Origin: an uncultured Actinomycetes bacterium
GTDB taxonomy: Bacteria > Actinomycetota > Acidimicrobiia > Acidimicrobiales > Ilumatobacteraceae
Assembly: GCA_937876415.1 (NCBI GenBank)
Contig: CALEHE010000044.1
Span: forward strand, 1-33,139
Length of the DNA: 33,139 nucleotides
Direction: 5' to 3'
The translations under genes and the position numbers were made by a program. The notes beneath the pieces are model-generated. The model did no database searches. It saw nothing but the letters and a program-made list of their open reading frames with translations, and was not told the origin of the DNA. Shown piece after piece: positions 1 through 7,690 of this stretch; position 1 is the stretch's first letter, and each line of letters opens with the position of its first letter.

Positions 1-21
1 TCGACTGGAGGACTATTTCGC

Positions 22-327
22 TTAACCCGATGCACGATGACGAAGCGTAGGCACTAAACCAGCCTCTGCGAGGGCACGCATCGCTCGAATTTCTGAGATA
101 TCGAACACAACTGCCATGGACTCGGCCGAAACAGGCGCAGAATCCTCATTTTCATGTTCATCGGAAGCTTCCTGAAACAGGAACGACACGACGCAATCAG
201 AGCAGGCATGAGTTTCGCGCATGATGCAGGTGCCGCAATCGATCAGCGTTGAAGAGCTGTCCGGCGTGGCCGGGGCAATCTGAGCGAGGTGGATTTTGGT
301 ACGGCGTGGCTGGTTCGGGAAGTTCAT
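22..327 (-). CDS. Small cysteine-rich conserved hypothetical protein (101 aa)
   Basis: I cannot assign a function. A short cysteine cluster lies at residues 31-45 (DCGTC, then CSDC), which looks like a small metal-binding knuckle. An acidic linker follows, and the C-terminal part (about 72-97) reads like a short helical segment ending in AEAGLVPTLRHR. From memory, small actinobacterial proteins with a D-C-x-T-C ... C-x-D-C core and an AGLVP ending are fairly common, so I take this as a real conserved gene. ATG 327 has an AAGG ribosome site 7 nt upstream. It is the last visible gene of the run that begins with the MoxR ATPase, 36 bp after the GMC oxidoreductase stop. No signal peptide or membrane segment is seen. 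Bases 1-21 hold nothing I can identify. Confidence 0.75.
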   Translation of the reverse strand: MNFPNQPRRTKIHLAQIAPATPDSSSTLIDCGTCIMRETHACSDCVVSFLFQEASDEHENEDSAPVSAESMAVVFDISEIRAMRALAEAGLVPTLRHRASG

Positions 328-363
328 AACTGAACCTTGCCCAAGGGGTATGGCACAGTGCGT

Positions 364-1797
364 TTACCAGCGATCGGCGATGAGTTCGGCTGCCATCATC
401 ACTGGGAAATGGGTATTGGCACGGGGCAACATCGGGAAGATTGAGGCATCACACACGCGCAAATTCTTGATGCCGTGAACGCGCCCTGCCGTGTCAACAA
501 CCGCCTTCTCGTTTGCCAAATCACCCATGGCACATGTTCCAGCCGCGTGCACGTAATCACCAGTATGAGATTTCAACCAAGTAGCAATCTCATCAGCACT
601 GTCGCCAAGTGCCGACAACGGGGTACCGACATCGTCAATAAACACCTCCGATGCAACTCGCTTCAGGCTTGGCGAATCAAGCAAATGCCGAGCAACTTCA
701 ACACCAACTGACAGGGCTTCAATATCGCGTTCATCAGCCAGCAAGTTGAAACTCACGACCGGATCGACCAGCGGGTCAGATGATGCCAAAGCAATGTGCC
801 CGCGTGAACGCGACAACATCAAAGCCACGCTCAATAATCCATAGCCCTCTGAACTTTGGCCCAGATGATCAATCGGAAGAAGCTGCAAGTCAGCAGGTTC
901 AAAACCTGAAGTGAATCGCGCCAACGTTGTCACGGCTAATTCGTGAGGAGAACACGACTCGGCGAGTGCAATCGTTAACGGTGCCGAAGGATGATCCTGC
1001 AGGCCTTGGCCGACCCCTGGTCGTTCAATTTTGCTGCGTAACAAAATCGCCGGTGAATGAATAGCGCCAGCCGCGACAACAACTTCTGCTGCCGCGATAA
1101 ACGTGCCATCAGCAAGTACGACTCCAACTGCTTGATCATTCTCGATGGCAATGCGATCAACAACCACATCACAGACAACCTGAACATGCGCGCGTTGACG
1201 AGCTCGATTTAAGTAGATATCTGCGGCTGATACTCGATGGCCATCTTGATTGCGGGTCAACATCGCCGGACCGGCATCGCCGCCCACTGCACCCAGTGGA
1301 AAAGGTCCACGATGCCACAACCAGCCTTCGGTACGACAGGCCTCAAACAATCCCGCACCAATTCGCGATGCAGGACCAACGTCGGCTTGAGTCAACGGAA
1401 TTTCTATTCGCCGAAAATACGGTTCAACATCACGCCATGACCAACCCGCACATCCGAAGTCGCGTTCCCACGAGTCGTAGTCCTCGACTTCGCCCCAAAG
1501 TCCGATCATTGCATTGACTGCCGACGAACCGCCCACTCCCCGTCCACGCGCGTATTCGCGGCGCTCTTGTCCGACTACACGTTGGGCCACAAGATCGGGC
1601 CAACGACGACCAGGTTCTTCGAGTGCGGCAAAAAACGACTTGCCATCAATTCCTGCCGGAGTTTCACCGATCGCAATATCGGGTCCTGCTTCAAGGACAA
1701 GTACCGACAGACCACGACTAGAAAGTCGATCGGCCAACACGCAACCTGCCGATCCAGCACCAACCACAATGACATCGGGGCGCTGCGAATCACTCAT
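364..1797 (-). CDS. GMC-family FAD-dependent oxidoreductase, possibly MftG-like
   Basis: This is a flavoprotein dehydrogenase of the glucose-methanol-choline family, 477 aa, which is short for the family. The FAD dinucleotide-binding motif VGAGSAG lies at residues 12-18 and the acidic end of strand 2 (VLEAGPD) at 34-40. The GMC signature GRGVGGSSAVNAM is at about 85-97. The C-terminal catalytic region carries VHAAGTCAMG and then ANTHFPVMMAAE, which includes the His expected in the active site. Family knowledge: these enzymes oxidise alcohols using FAD. The short length and the segment around EEPGRRWPDLVAQR resemble what I remember of MftG, the GMC protein linked to the redox cofactor mycofactocin, but no mycofactocin biosynthesis gene is in the window, so this is only a suggestion. 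The substrate is unknown. The start is 14 bp from the histidine phosphatase stop, so the two are probably cotranscribed. Confidence 0.9.
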   Translation of the reverse strand: MSDSQRPDVIVVGAGSAGCVLADRLSSRGLSVLVLEAGPDIAIGETPAGIDGKSFFAALEEPGRRWPDLVAQRVVGQERREYARGRGVGGSSAVNAMIGLWGEVEDYDSWERDFGCAGWSWRDVEPYFRRIEIPLTQADVGPASRIGAGLFEACRTEGWLWHRGPFPLGAVGGDAGPAMLTRNQDGHRVSAADIYLNRARQRAHVQVVCDVVVDRIAIENDQAVGVVLADGTFIAAAEVVVAAGAIHSPAILLRSKIERPGVGQGLQDHPSAPLTIALAESCSPHELAVTTLARFTSGFEPADLQLLPIDHLGQSSEGYGLLSVALMLSRSRGHIALASSDPLVDPVVSFNLLADERDIEALSVGVEVARHLLDSPSLKRVASEVFIDDVGTPLSALGDSADEIATWLKSHTGDYVHAAGTCAMGDLANEKAVVDTAGRVHGIKNLRVCDASIFPMLPRANTHFPVMMAAELIADRW

Positions 1798-1811
1798 GGG
1801 TGATCTTTGTA

Positions 1812-2468
1812 TCAGAAATCTTCAGGTCGATTGGTTGATACAGGGAGATCGGCTGTATGTGCCGCATCGTTGTATCGCACGAGACGCGAACGACCTGCAC
1901 GCACAATCACAAATTCGGTAATCGACGTATTCTTCGTGTGAATTTCAAATATCCCTGTTCCCGATGTGCGCAATGCTTGACGCAGCACAGTGTCAACAAC
2001 ACCACCATGACAAAAAACAACTGCTGTCCCGGAGCCGACTCGTTCAATCAACGCACGTGTCGCTGCTCCGATACGAATTTGGAATTCAGCAATCGTCTCG
2101 CCACCTGGGAAAGTGACTCCGTATGGATCGTTCTCCCAATCGGGATCACCAAATCGCTCGGTGAATTCGGTGTACTTCAACCCGTCGCATTGTGGGCCGG
2201 GGTCATGCTCACCAAATTCGGGGATGACTTCAATCGACCGGCCAGCAAACGCCGGCAACACAATTTCGGCGGTCTCTTTGGCTCGAGGGTAGGCACTCGA
2301 AATCACGAGATCTGGTGTGAACTCAGAATTCTGCGTCCACCGATCACGCAAGTTCGCAGCTTGACGACGACCCAGATCAGACAAACCAATACACGAACGA
2401 GGTCCGCCGACAACGCGATTGACAGTGACTTGCGATTCGCCGTGACGAACAAAAATGAGACGCGTCAT
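1812..2468 (-). CDS. Histidine phosphatase family protein (phosphoglycerate mutase-like)
   Basis: A 218-aa member of the histidine phosphatase superfamily. The phosphate-binding RHG motif is at residues 8-10 (LIFVRHGESQ), so His9 would be the phosphorylated residue. The second conserved histidine is in VVFCHGGVVD in the C-terminal half, and the acid (E in FGEHDPG) lies between them. These features fit a cofactor-independent-style phosphatase such as the GpmB/CobC/broad-specificity group rather than a glycolytic mutase, but the substrate cannot be read from sequence. The gene starts 6 bp after the VWA gene stop, on the same strand, so it belongs to the MoxR-VWA run. There is no strong ribosome site, which suits translational coupling. 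Confidence 0.88.
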   Translation of the reverse strand: MTRLIFVRHGESQVTVNRVVGGPRSCIGLSDLGRRQAANLRDRWTQNSEFTPDLVISSAYPRAKETAEIVLPAFAGRSIEVIPEFGEHDPGPQCDGLKYTEFTERFGDPDWENDPYGVTFPGGETIAEFQIRIGAATRALIERVGSGTAVVFCHGGVVDTVLRQALRTSGTGIFEIHTKNTSITEFVIVRAGRSRLVRYNDAAHTADLPVSTNRPEDF

Positions 2469-2474
2469 ACAGGA

Positions 2475-3917
2475 CTAAACCAATTTCTCGACGAATGCTT
2501 CAAGTTGACGCAAGTTACGACATTCATAAGCACCGTCGGTATGAGCGGCGTACTCGCCGACGATTGAGTCACCAGTGTTCCAGTACGACTTAGGTTCTGG
2601 ATTCAACCAATACACCTGACGCGCCTTGGAACGGATCTCTTTGATCACCCACGCCTGTGATGCGTGATAGTTATTTCGCGCATCACCTAAGAACAACACC
2701 GTCGTCTTTGGGCCAACGTCCTTGCCGTATTTGTCCCAGAAAACTTCGAAGGCATGGCCGTAGTCACTATGGCCGTCGACCCACACAACATCAGCTTCAG
2801 TATTCACCCGATGGATGGCTTCACTGATGTCATCAGTGCCCTTAAAGAACTCGGTCACTTCGTCAATTCCATCAATGAAAACGAAGGATCGCACTTTAGA
2901 GAATTGGCCTTGAATTGCGTAGACCAACATCAATGTAAAGCGCGCGAATGCGGCAACGCTTCCAGAAATATCGGCGACAACCATGAGTTCGGGCTTAGAG
3001 GGTCGCGGTTGTTTGAACTTTGGCTCGGCAGGCGTGCCGCCATACGAAAGTGAATGGCGAACCGTATTGCGGAAATCAAGTGGGCCCTTGCGGCCATGAC
3101 GACGCTTGCGAGCCAGACGAGCCGCCAACTTACGAGTGAGCGGATACAACGACTTCTTTAATGCCTGCATTTCATCACGACTGGCGTGCATGAACTCAAC
3201 ATCTTCTGGCAACGGCTTGCGAAGAGTTTTTGCCATCGCTTCGGCACCACGATCGGCGACTAGGCGTCGGCGAATTTCGGCTTCAATCTCTTTTTTGAAT
3301 TGATCAATACGGCTTTCGTATTCATCTTTTTCTAGGCGCTCTTCAAGTGGAGTCAGTTCACCACCGACTTCTTGTTTGCTGGCCTCCATGAGCTTTTGCA
3401 ACATGTTGTCGAGATCAAGATTGCGCAAGGTTCGGTACAGGTAGTACGTCCCACCTACCGGACGCCCTGGCTCCATACCTGCAAACCGTTGCACCGACTG
3501 CTTCGCCAATGCCCGCATGAGACCTTGATCGCCATTCATTAAGGCTTTCATCAACATCTGCGCGATTTCTTCTGGAGTCAGGCTGTCCATACCTCCAGAC
3601 GAGCCCTTGCCTTCGCCCTGTTGCTGCTGCAACTGCTCTTGCATCTCGCGCCACATTTGCTCGAGTTCATCCTCGGTACTTTCACCGATTTTGTACTCGG
3701 GCCCGCGCATTGAGAAGTACACCTCAAAAACAGTCTCAAACGAACGCCAGTGGGCGCTGTTCTTCACCATCGTTGCTCCGAGCGCGTACTTGAACGCATC
3801 TCGATCTTCGAGCGGAATGTGTCGAACCGCTTCCATGGCATCAAGGTTCTCGGTCAACGAAACCGGCAGGCCGGCGTTGCGAAGTTCTTGAACAAATCCA
3901 GAAAGTAGATCAAGCAT
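2475..3917 (-). CDS. VWA domain-containing CoxE-like protein
   Basis: A 480-aa cytoplasmic protein with a C-terminal von Willebrand factor A domain of the CoxE type. The metal-ion-dependent adhesion motif DISGS is at residues 316-320, and other MIDAS contacts are plausible around TDD (361-363) and GHSDYGH (382-388). The N-terminal part is helical and charged, with a Gln-rich stretch at about 92-101 (MQEQLQQQQG) followed by Gly/Ser. Such proteins are encoded beside MoxR-type AAA ATPases and together act as chaperones that remodel or insert metals into client enzymes (known for CoxD/CoxE of CO dehydrogenase and for NorQ/NorD). Here the MoxR gene is directly upstream, 22 bp away. The client is not obvious; the GMC oxidoreductase in the same run is one candidate, by context only. 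Confidence 0.9.
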   Translation of the reverse strand: MLDLLSGFVQELRNAGLPVSLTENLDAMEAVRHIPLEDRDAFKYALGATMVKNSAHWRSFETVFEVYFSMRGPEYKIGESTEDELEQMWREMQEQLQQQQGEGKGSSGGMDSLTPEEIAQMLMKALMNGDQGLMRALAKQSVQRFAGMEPGRPVGGTYYLYRTLRNLDLDNMLQKLMEASKQEVGGELTPLEERLEKDEYESRIDQFKKEIEAEIRRRLVADRGAEAMAKTLRKPLPEDVEFMHASRDEMQALKKSLYPLTRKLAARLARKRRHGRKGPLDFRNTVRHSLSYGGTPAEPKFKQPRPSKPELMVVADISGSVAAFARFTLMLVYAIQGQFSKVRSFVFIDGIDEVTEFFKGTDDISEAIHRVNTEADVVWVDGHSDYGHAFEVFWDKYGKDVGPKTTVLFLGDARNNYHASQAWVIKEIRSKARQVYWLNPEPKSYWNTGDSIVGEYAAHTDGAYECRNLRQLEAFVEKLV

Positions 3918-3939
3918 GAGCGACAGACAACAGTTCTGA

Positions 3940-4809
3940 TCAGGTCAAGTCGACAGAAAGTTCTTTGGCGGCCTTAGCGATATCTGACTGATACTTCAGC
4001 AAAACGTGCAAAGTTTCCTTGGCAGTCTGAGCATCAATGGAATCGATATTGAGCAACATCATGGTGCGAGCCCAATCGAGGGTTTCGCTGACGCTTGGTG
4101 CCTTCTTCAAATCGAGCTGACGAATGCTGCGCACGATGCGCGCCACTTGATCGGCCAAGTTCTCGGTAATGTCGGGAACTTTCGCTAGAACGATTTCCTT
4201 TTCGCGCTCCATTGACGGATAGTCAACGTGCAAGTACAAACAACGACGCTTGAGGGCTTCCGACAGTTCACGAGTGTTGTTTGAGGTCAAGAACACCATC
4301 GGGATTTGCGTTGCTGTGATCGTTCCGAGTTCAGGAATTGACACCTGATACTCCGACAAGATTTCCAGCAGCAAAGCTTCAGTCTCGACTTCAACACGAT
4401 CGACTTCGTCAATGAGCAACACCACCGGATCGGGTGCGCTAATTGCTTCCAGCAGTGGACGCGTCAACAAAAACTCACGACTGAAGATGTCGTCATGGAC
4501 TTCACTCCATGAATCGCTATTCTTGTCGGCCTGAATGCGCAGCAACTGCTTCTTGTAGTTCCATTCGTACAAGGCCTTTGACTCGTCTAAGCCTTCGTAA
4601 CACTGCAAGCGGATCAGTCGCGCGCCAAGCATTTCTGCGACGCTTTTGGCCAACTGGGTTTTACCCGTTCCAGCTGGTCCTTCGACCAAGATGGGCTTTG
4701 CTAAGCGGTCCGCTAAGAATGCGACGCCGGCGATGCCATCATCGGCGAGATAATTGACGTCCTTCAGGCTGTCACGGACCTGCTGAACGGAAGAAAAACG
4801 ATGTTCCAT
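3940..4809 (-). CDS. MoxR family AAA+ ATPase
   Basis: An AAA+ ATPase of the MoxR group. In the frame counted from GTG 4818, the Walker A motif GPAGTGKT is at residues 47-54, Walker B LLIDEVD at 134-140, and the sensor-1 asparagines are in FLTSNNTRELSEALKRR, which also supplies the arginine-finger region. The C-terminal helical lid follows. I place the start at ATG 4809 (289 aa) because a TAGGGT box at 4817-4822 lies 7 nt upstream and would make the mRNA leaderless. GTG 4818 lies inside that box. MoxR ATPases work with VWA proteins, and that partner is the next gene. The gene heads a minus-strand run of five genes and is divergent from murJ. Confidence 0.92.
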   Translation of the reverse strand: MEHRFSSVQQVRDSLKDVNYLADDGIAGVAFLADRLAKPILVEGPAGTGKTQLAKSVAEMLGARLIRLQCYEGLDESKALYEWNYKKQLLRIQADKNSDSWSEVHDDIFSREFLLTRPLLEAISAPDPVVLLIDEVDRVEVETEALLLEILSEYQVSIPELGTITATQIPMVFLTSNNTRELSEALKRRCLYLHVDYPSMEREKEIVLAKVPDITENLADQVARIVRSIRQLDLKKAPSVSETLDWARTMMLLNIDSIDAQTAKETLHVLLKYQSDIAKAAKELSVDLT

Positions 4810-4901
4810 GTCGTTCACCCTACAAGTTGAGGCTCAGGCACAAGAATTCTGCCGACGGAATGAGTCAAACTGACCCTATATACGACCTACCCTGTACAAC
4901 G
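4810..4901. promoter_or_regulatory. Divergent promoter region between moxR and murJ
   Basis: This 92-bp gap separates two divergent genes. On the minus strand, TAGGGT (4817-4822) lies 7 nt before moxR ATG 4809. On the plus strand, TACCCT (4888-4893) lies 8 nt before murJ ATG 4902. No Shine-Dalgarno sequence precedes either start, so both mRNAs may be leaderless. The -35 elements are not clear. A second A/T-rich box, TATATA at 4877-4882, is an alternative -10 for murJ. Confidence 0.45.
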
Positions 4902-6590
4902 ATGAACAGTGAAGAGACGCAGTCAAACGAAGTGACCGTCACGGGCGAGCCCACGTCTTTGTCTGGTCTCTCAACTTCACCAGAGGGCAACAGTTTGCTA
5001 CGAAGTAACGCCATCGTCGCTCTCGGTACCGGTCTGTCGCGCCTCACTGGAATGTTGAAAGTCATCGTCTTTGGGGTCATTATCGGCCAAACCGCACTTG
5101 CTGATGCCTACGACGGTGCCAACAACTCGCCTAATGCCGTATATGAACTTTTACTTGGTGGCGTTTTATCTGCGGCCCTCGTTCCGATGTTCACTCGCAT
5201 GCTTGAAAATGACGACCGAGATTCTGCTGAAGCAGTCGTCGGAACCGCGATCGTCGCGTTGACATTCATTACTGCGATCGCCGTGTTTTTCGCACCATGG
5301 GTGTTCCGCGTGTTTTCACTTAATCCGGCCGATGGAGTTGATGTCAATCAATTCCGCACCGTTGGTACCGCTCTCACCCGAATCTTTTTGCTACAAATCT
5401 TTTTCTACGGGGTCTCTGCGGTCTTAGGTTCACTGCTTAATGCCCAGCGTCGCTTTTTCGCTGCCGCATGGTCGCCAGTCTTGGCGAATATTGTCATTAT
5501 TTGTTCGCTTCTCTACGTACCAATTTTGTTGAATCATCCTGACGATGGAATCCCTCTTGCCGAAGTTCTCAATAGCCCATCATTTAGGTGGCTTCTCGGC
5601 TTAGGAGCCACGGGCGGAATCGCCTTACAAGCTCTCATACTTTTGCCCGCGATACATCAAGCAGGGTTGAATTTCCGCTTTCGCTTTCGGCCTCGACATC
5701 CCGCCGTGCGTCACCTCATGCGCTTGTCCGGGTGGACTTTCGGTTATGTCATGGCCAATCAAGCAACAGTGATTGTCATCAAGAATCTCGCCGAGCCCGG
5801 CAGTGGTGGACAAGATGCTTTCACTAAGGCCACTACTTTCTTCTATTTTCCGCACGGTCTATTGGCGATGAGTATTGCGACAACTTTCATTCCCGAAATG
5901 GCCCGAGCCGTCGCTCGCCGAGATCGCGATGCATTTGTCGAACGGACTGCATTCGGTTTACGCCTCGTCGGCCTCTTGACATTCCCCGCAGCATTCGCTT
6001 TCTTAGTGATGTCTCGGCCAATCATTGGTGCACTTCTTCAACACGGAGAGTTCACGGCAAGTGCAGCAACGACGACATCACGAGCATTGGCCGGCTTGTC
6101 ACTTGGCTTAGTTGGATACTCAATTTATCTGTTTGCACTTCGAGGGTTTTACGCACACCAAGACACGCGCACTCCGTTTTTGATCAACCTCGTTCAGAAC
6201 GTATTGAATATTATTTTGGCCTTCGTACTTGTCGGCACATACGGGGTACTCGGACTCGGTGTTGCATTTGCGGCGTCATACGTCATTGGCGCCGTCATCG
6301 CTCTGTTTGTCTTGCGTATCAAAGTTCGCACATTCCCAGTCGGTGATGTACTTCTGAGCTTGGCGCGCATGTTGGCCGCCGCAGCAGTCATGGGAGCCGT
6401 TCTTTGGTTGGCTCTCAAACCAGTGGGTGATAACGATGGCTTTGGAGCGGTCCTCAAAATTACAGTCGGCATCGTCATCGGGTTGCTGGTATACCTTGGC
6501 GCTCTCACACTCTTGAGAGTTCCTGAGATCAACAGTTTGCGCTCAGCAAGTCATCGATTTATCAGTAACCGAAACTCATCGGGGCACTAA
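4902..6590 (+). CDS. murJ: Lipid II flippase MurJ (MviN family)
   Basis: A polytopic membrane protein of the MurJ/MviN family, 562 aa from ATG 4902, which moves the peptidoglycan precursor lipid II across the cytoplasmic membrane. The first conserved block is SLLRSNAIVALGTGLSRLTG, followed by ADAYDGANNSPNAVYELLLGG, the usual MurJ N-terminal signature. About 14 hydrophobic segments can be followed to residue 550. The open frame extends upstream to TTG 4827, but that would leave only 8 bp to the divergent moxR frame and the extra residues look unlike the family. ATG 4860 is another possibility. Unlike mycobacterial MviN there is no C-terminal kinase-like domain. The 3' end overlaps proB, on the other strand, by 15 bp. 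Confidence 0.93.
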   Translation: MNSEETQSNEVTVTGEPTSLSGLSTSPEGNSLLRSNAIVALGTGLSRLTGMLKVIVFGVIIGQTALADAYDGANNSPNAVYELLLGGVLSAALVPMFTRMLENDDRDSAEAVVGTAIVALTFITAIAVFFAPWVFRVFSLNPADGVDVNQFRTVGTALTRIFLLQIFFYGVSAVLGSLLNAQRRFFAAAWSPVLANIVIICSLLYVPILLNHPDDGIPLAEVLNSPSFRWLLGLGATGGIALQALILLPAIHQAGLNFRFRFRPRHPAVRHLMRLSGWTFGYVMANQATVIVIKNLAEPGSGGQDAFTKATTFFYFPHGLLAMSIATTFIPEMARAVARRDRDAFVERTAFGLRLVGLLTFPAAFAFLVMSRPIIGALLQHGEFTASAATTTSRALAGLSLGLVGYSIYLFALRGFYAHQDTRTPFLINLVQNVLNIILAFVLVGTYGVLGLGVAFAASYVIGAVIALFVLRIKVRTFPVGDVLLSLARMLAAAAVMGAVLWLALKPVGDNDGFGAVLKITVGIVIGLLVYLGALTLLRVPEINSLRSASHRFISNRNSSGH

Positions 6591-7679
6591 AACCAGTGCG
6601 TCACGATGCACCACAACTTGCGGAAAACCATCGTCAAGATCGGATGATCGTCGACCAGCTGATTGCGTGACTTGCGCGCTTGACATGGAAGTGCTTCCAC
6701 GGGCGAGCAATGTTCCGTCATTAGAAACGATTTCAATGGTTTCGCCTGAGTCAAAATCGCCTTCAACGCGAACGACTCCAGCGGGCAGTAAAGACACCGT
6801 GCCGCGCACAAGCACCTGCGACGCCCCCGCGTCAATATGCACCCGACCATTTACTTCACTAGCAAATGCCACCCATAACTGGCGCGCTGACAAATTGCGA
6901 TCTGAACCGTGAAATGTCGTGCCAATTGGAGAAATTTGTGCAACGGCACCAGTCACGATTCCATTCAACACATCGGCAATATCGGCGCGCGCAATAACTG
7001 CCCGCACCCCCGACCACGAAGCGATTCGTGCTGCCGAAAGCTTTGAGGCCATTCCACCGCTACCACGGTTTGACCCAGATACTCCAGCATCAACGCTCAT
7101 CAATGGGTCACCTTCATAAACGTCGGTAATCAACGTGGCCGAGGAATCACTACGTGGGTCAGATGTGTACAGACCTTCAATATCGGTCAGCAAAATCAGC
7201 ACATCGGCTTTTAAGAGATGCGAAAGCAAAGCCGAAATATGGTCGTTATCGCCAAAACGAATTTCATCGTTAGCAATCGCATCGTTCTCATTGACGACAG
7301 GAACACAGCCAAGTTCAATCAGACGCTCAAGGGTGTCGCGAGCGTGAAGGTACTGCGTGCGATCAACAAAGTCGTGCGGTACGAGCAATACCTGGGCAGC
7401 AACAAGGCCATGACTACCAAACTCGGCGTTATAGACCTCCATGAGTCGACTTTGACCAGCCGCAGCTAATGCCTGCAGTGTTCGCATATCGCTTGGACGC
7501 TCTTTCATGCCGAGGGCTGACACGCCTGCTGACACGGCTCCCGACGTCACGAGAACGACCTCATGTCCATCGGCACGCAGTTGCGCGATTTGCCGACAAA
7601 TATTGGCAATCATGGCGCGATCAATCACGCCGACATCGTCAGTGAGTGATGATGTTCCGATTTTGGCTACGACACGCAT
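6576..7679 (-). CDS. proB: Glutamate 5-kinase
   Basis: First enzyme of proline synthesis, phosphorylating glutamate with ATP to gamma-glutamyl phosphate. The amino-acid kinase fold is shown by VAKIGTSSL near the N-terminus, VTSGAVSAG, VVNENDAIAN and the glycine-rich GSNRGSGGMASKLSAA segment. A PUA domain, present in the long bacterial form, occupies about the last 90 residues. I choose ATG 7679 (367 aa) because AAGGA (7687-7691) lies 7 nt upstream. The frame also has GTG 7694, which overlaps the obg stop by 4 bp. It is probably cotranscribed with obg. proA is not in the window. The C-terminus overlaps convergent murJ by 15 bp and no terminator lies between them. Confidence 0.95.
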   Translation of the reverse strand: MRVVAKIGTSSLTDDVGVIDRAMIANICRQIAQLRADGHEVVLVTSGAVSAGVSALGMKERPSDMRTLQALAAAGQSRLMEVYNAEFGSHGLVAAQVLLVPHDFVDRTQYLHARDTLERLIELGCVPVVNENDAIANDEIRFGDNDHISALLSHLLKADVLILLTDIEGLYTSDPRSDSSATLITDVYEGDPLMSVDAGVSGSNRGSGGMASKLSAARIASWSGVRAVIARADIADVLNGIVTGAVAQISPIGTTFHGSDRNLSARQLWVAFASEVNGRVHIDAGASQVLVRGTVSLLPAGVVRVEGDFDSGETIEIVSNDGTLLARGSTSMSSAQVTQSAGRRSSDLDDGFPQVVVHRDALVLVPR

Positions 7680-7690
7680 CGGACGATCCT

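Noticed and set aside
1857..2567. Long plus-strand open frame opposite the histidine phosphatase
   Set aside because: The minus-strand protein has clear catalytic motifs; the plus frame has a Cys/Thr-rich composition with no recognisable fold and no ribosome site.
6576..6590. Frameshift at the murJ/proB junction
   Set aside because: Both proteins end with family-typical C-termini; the 15-bp overlap is between convergent stops.
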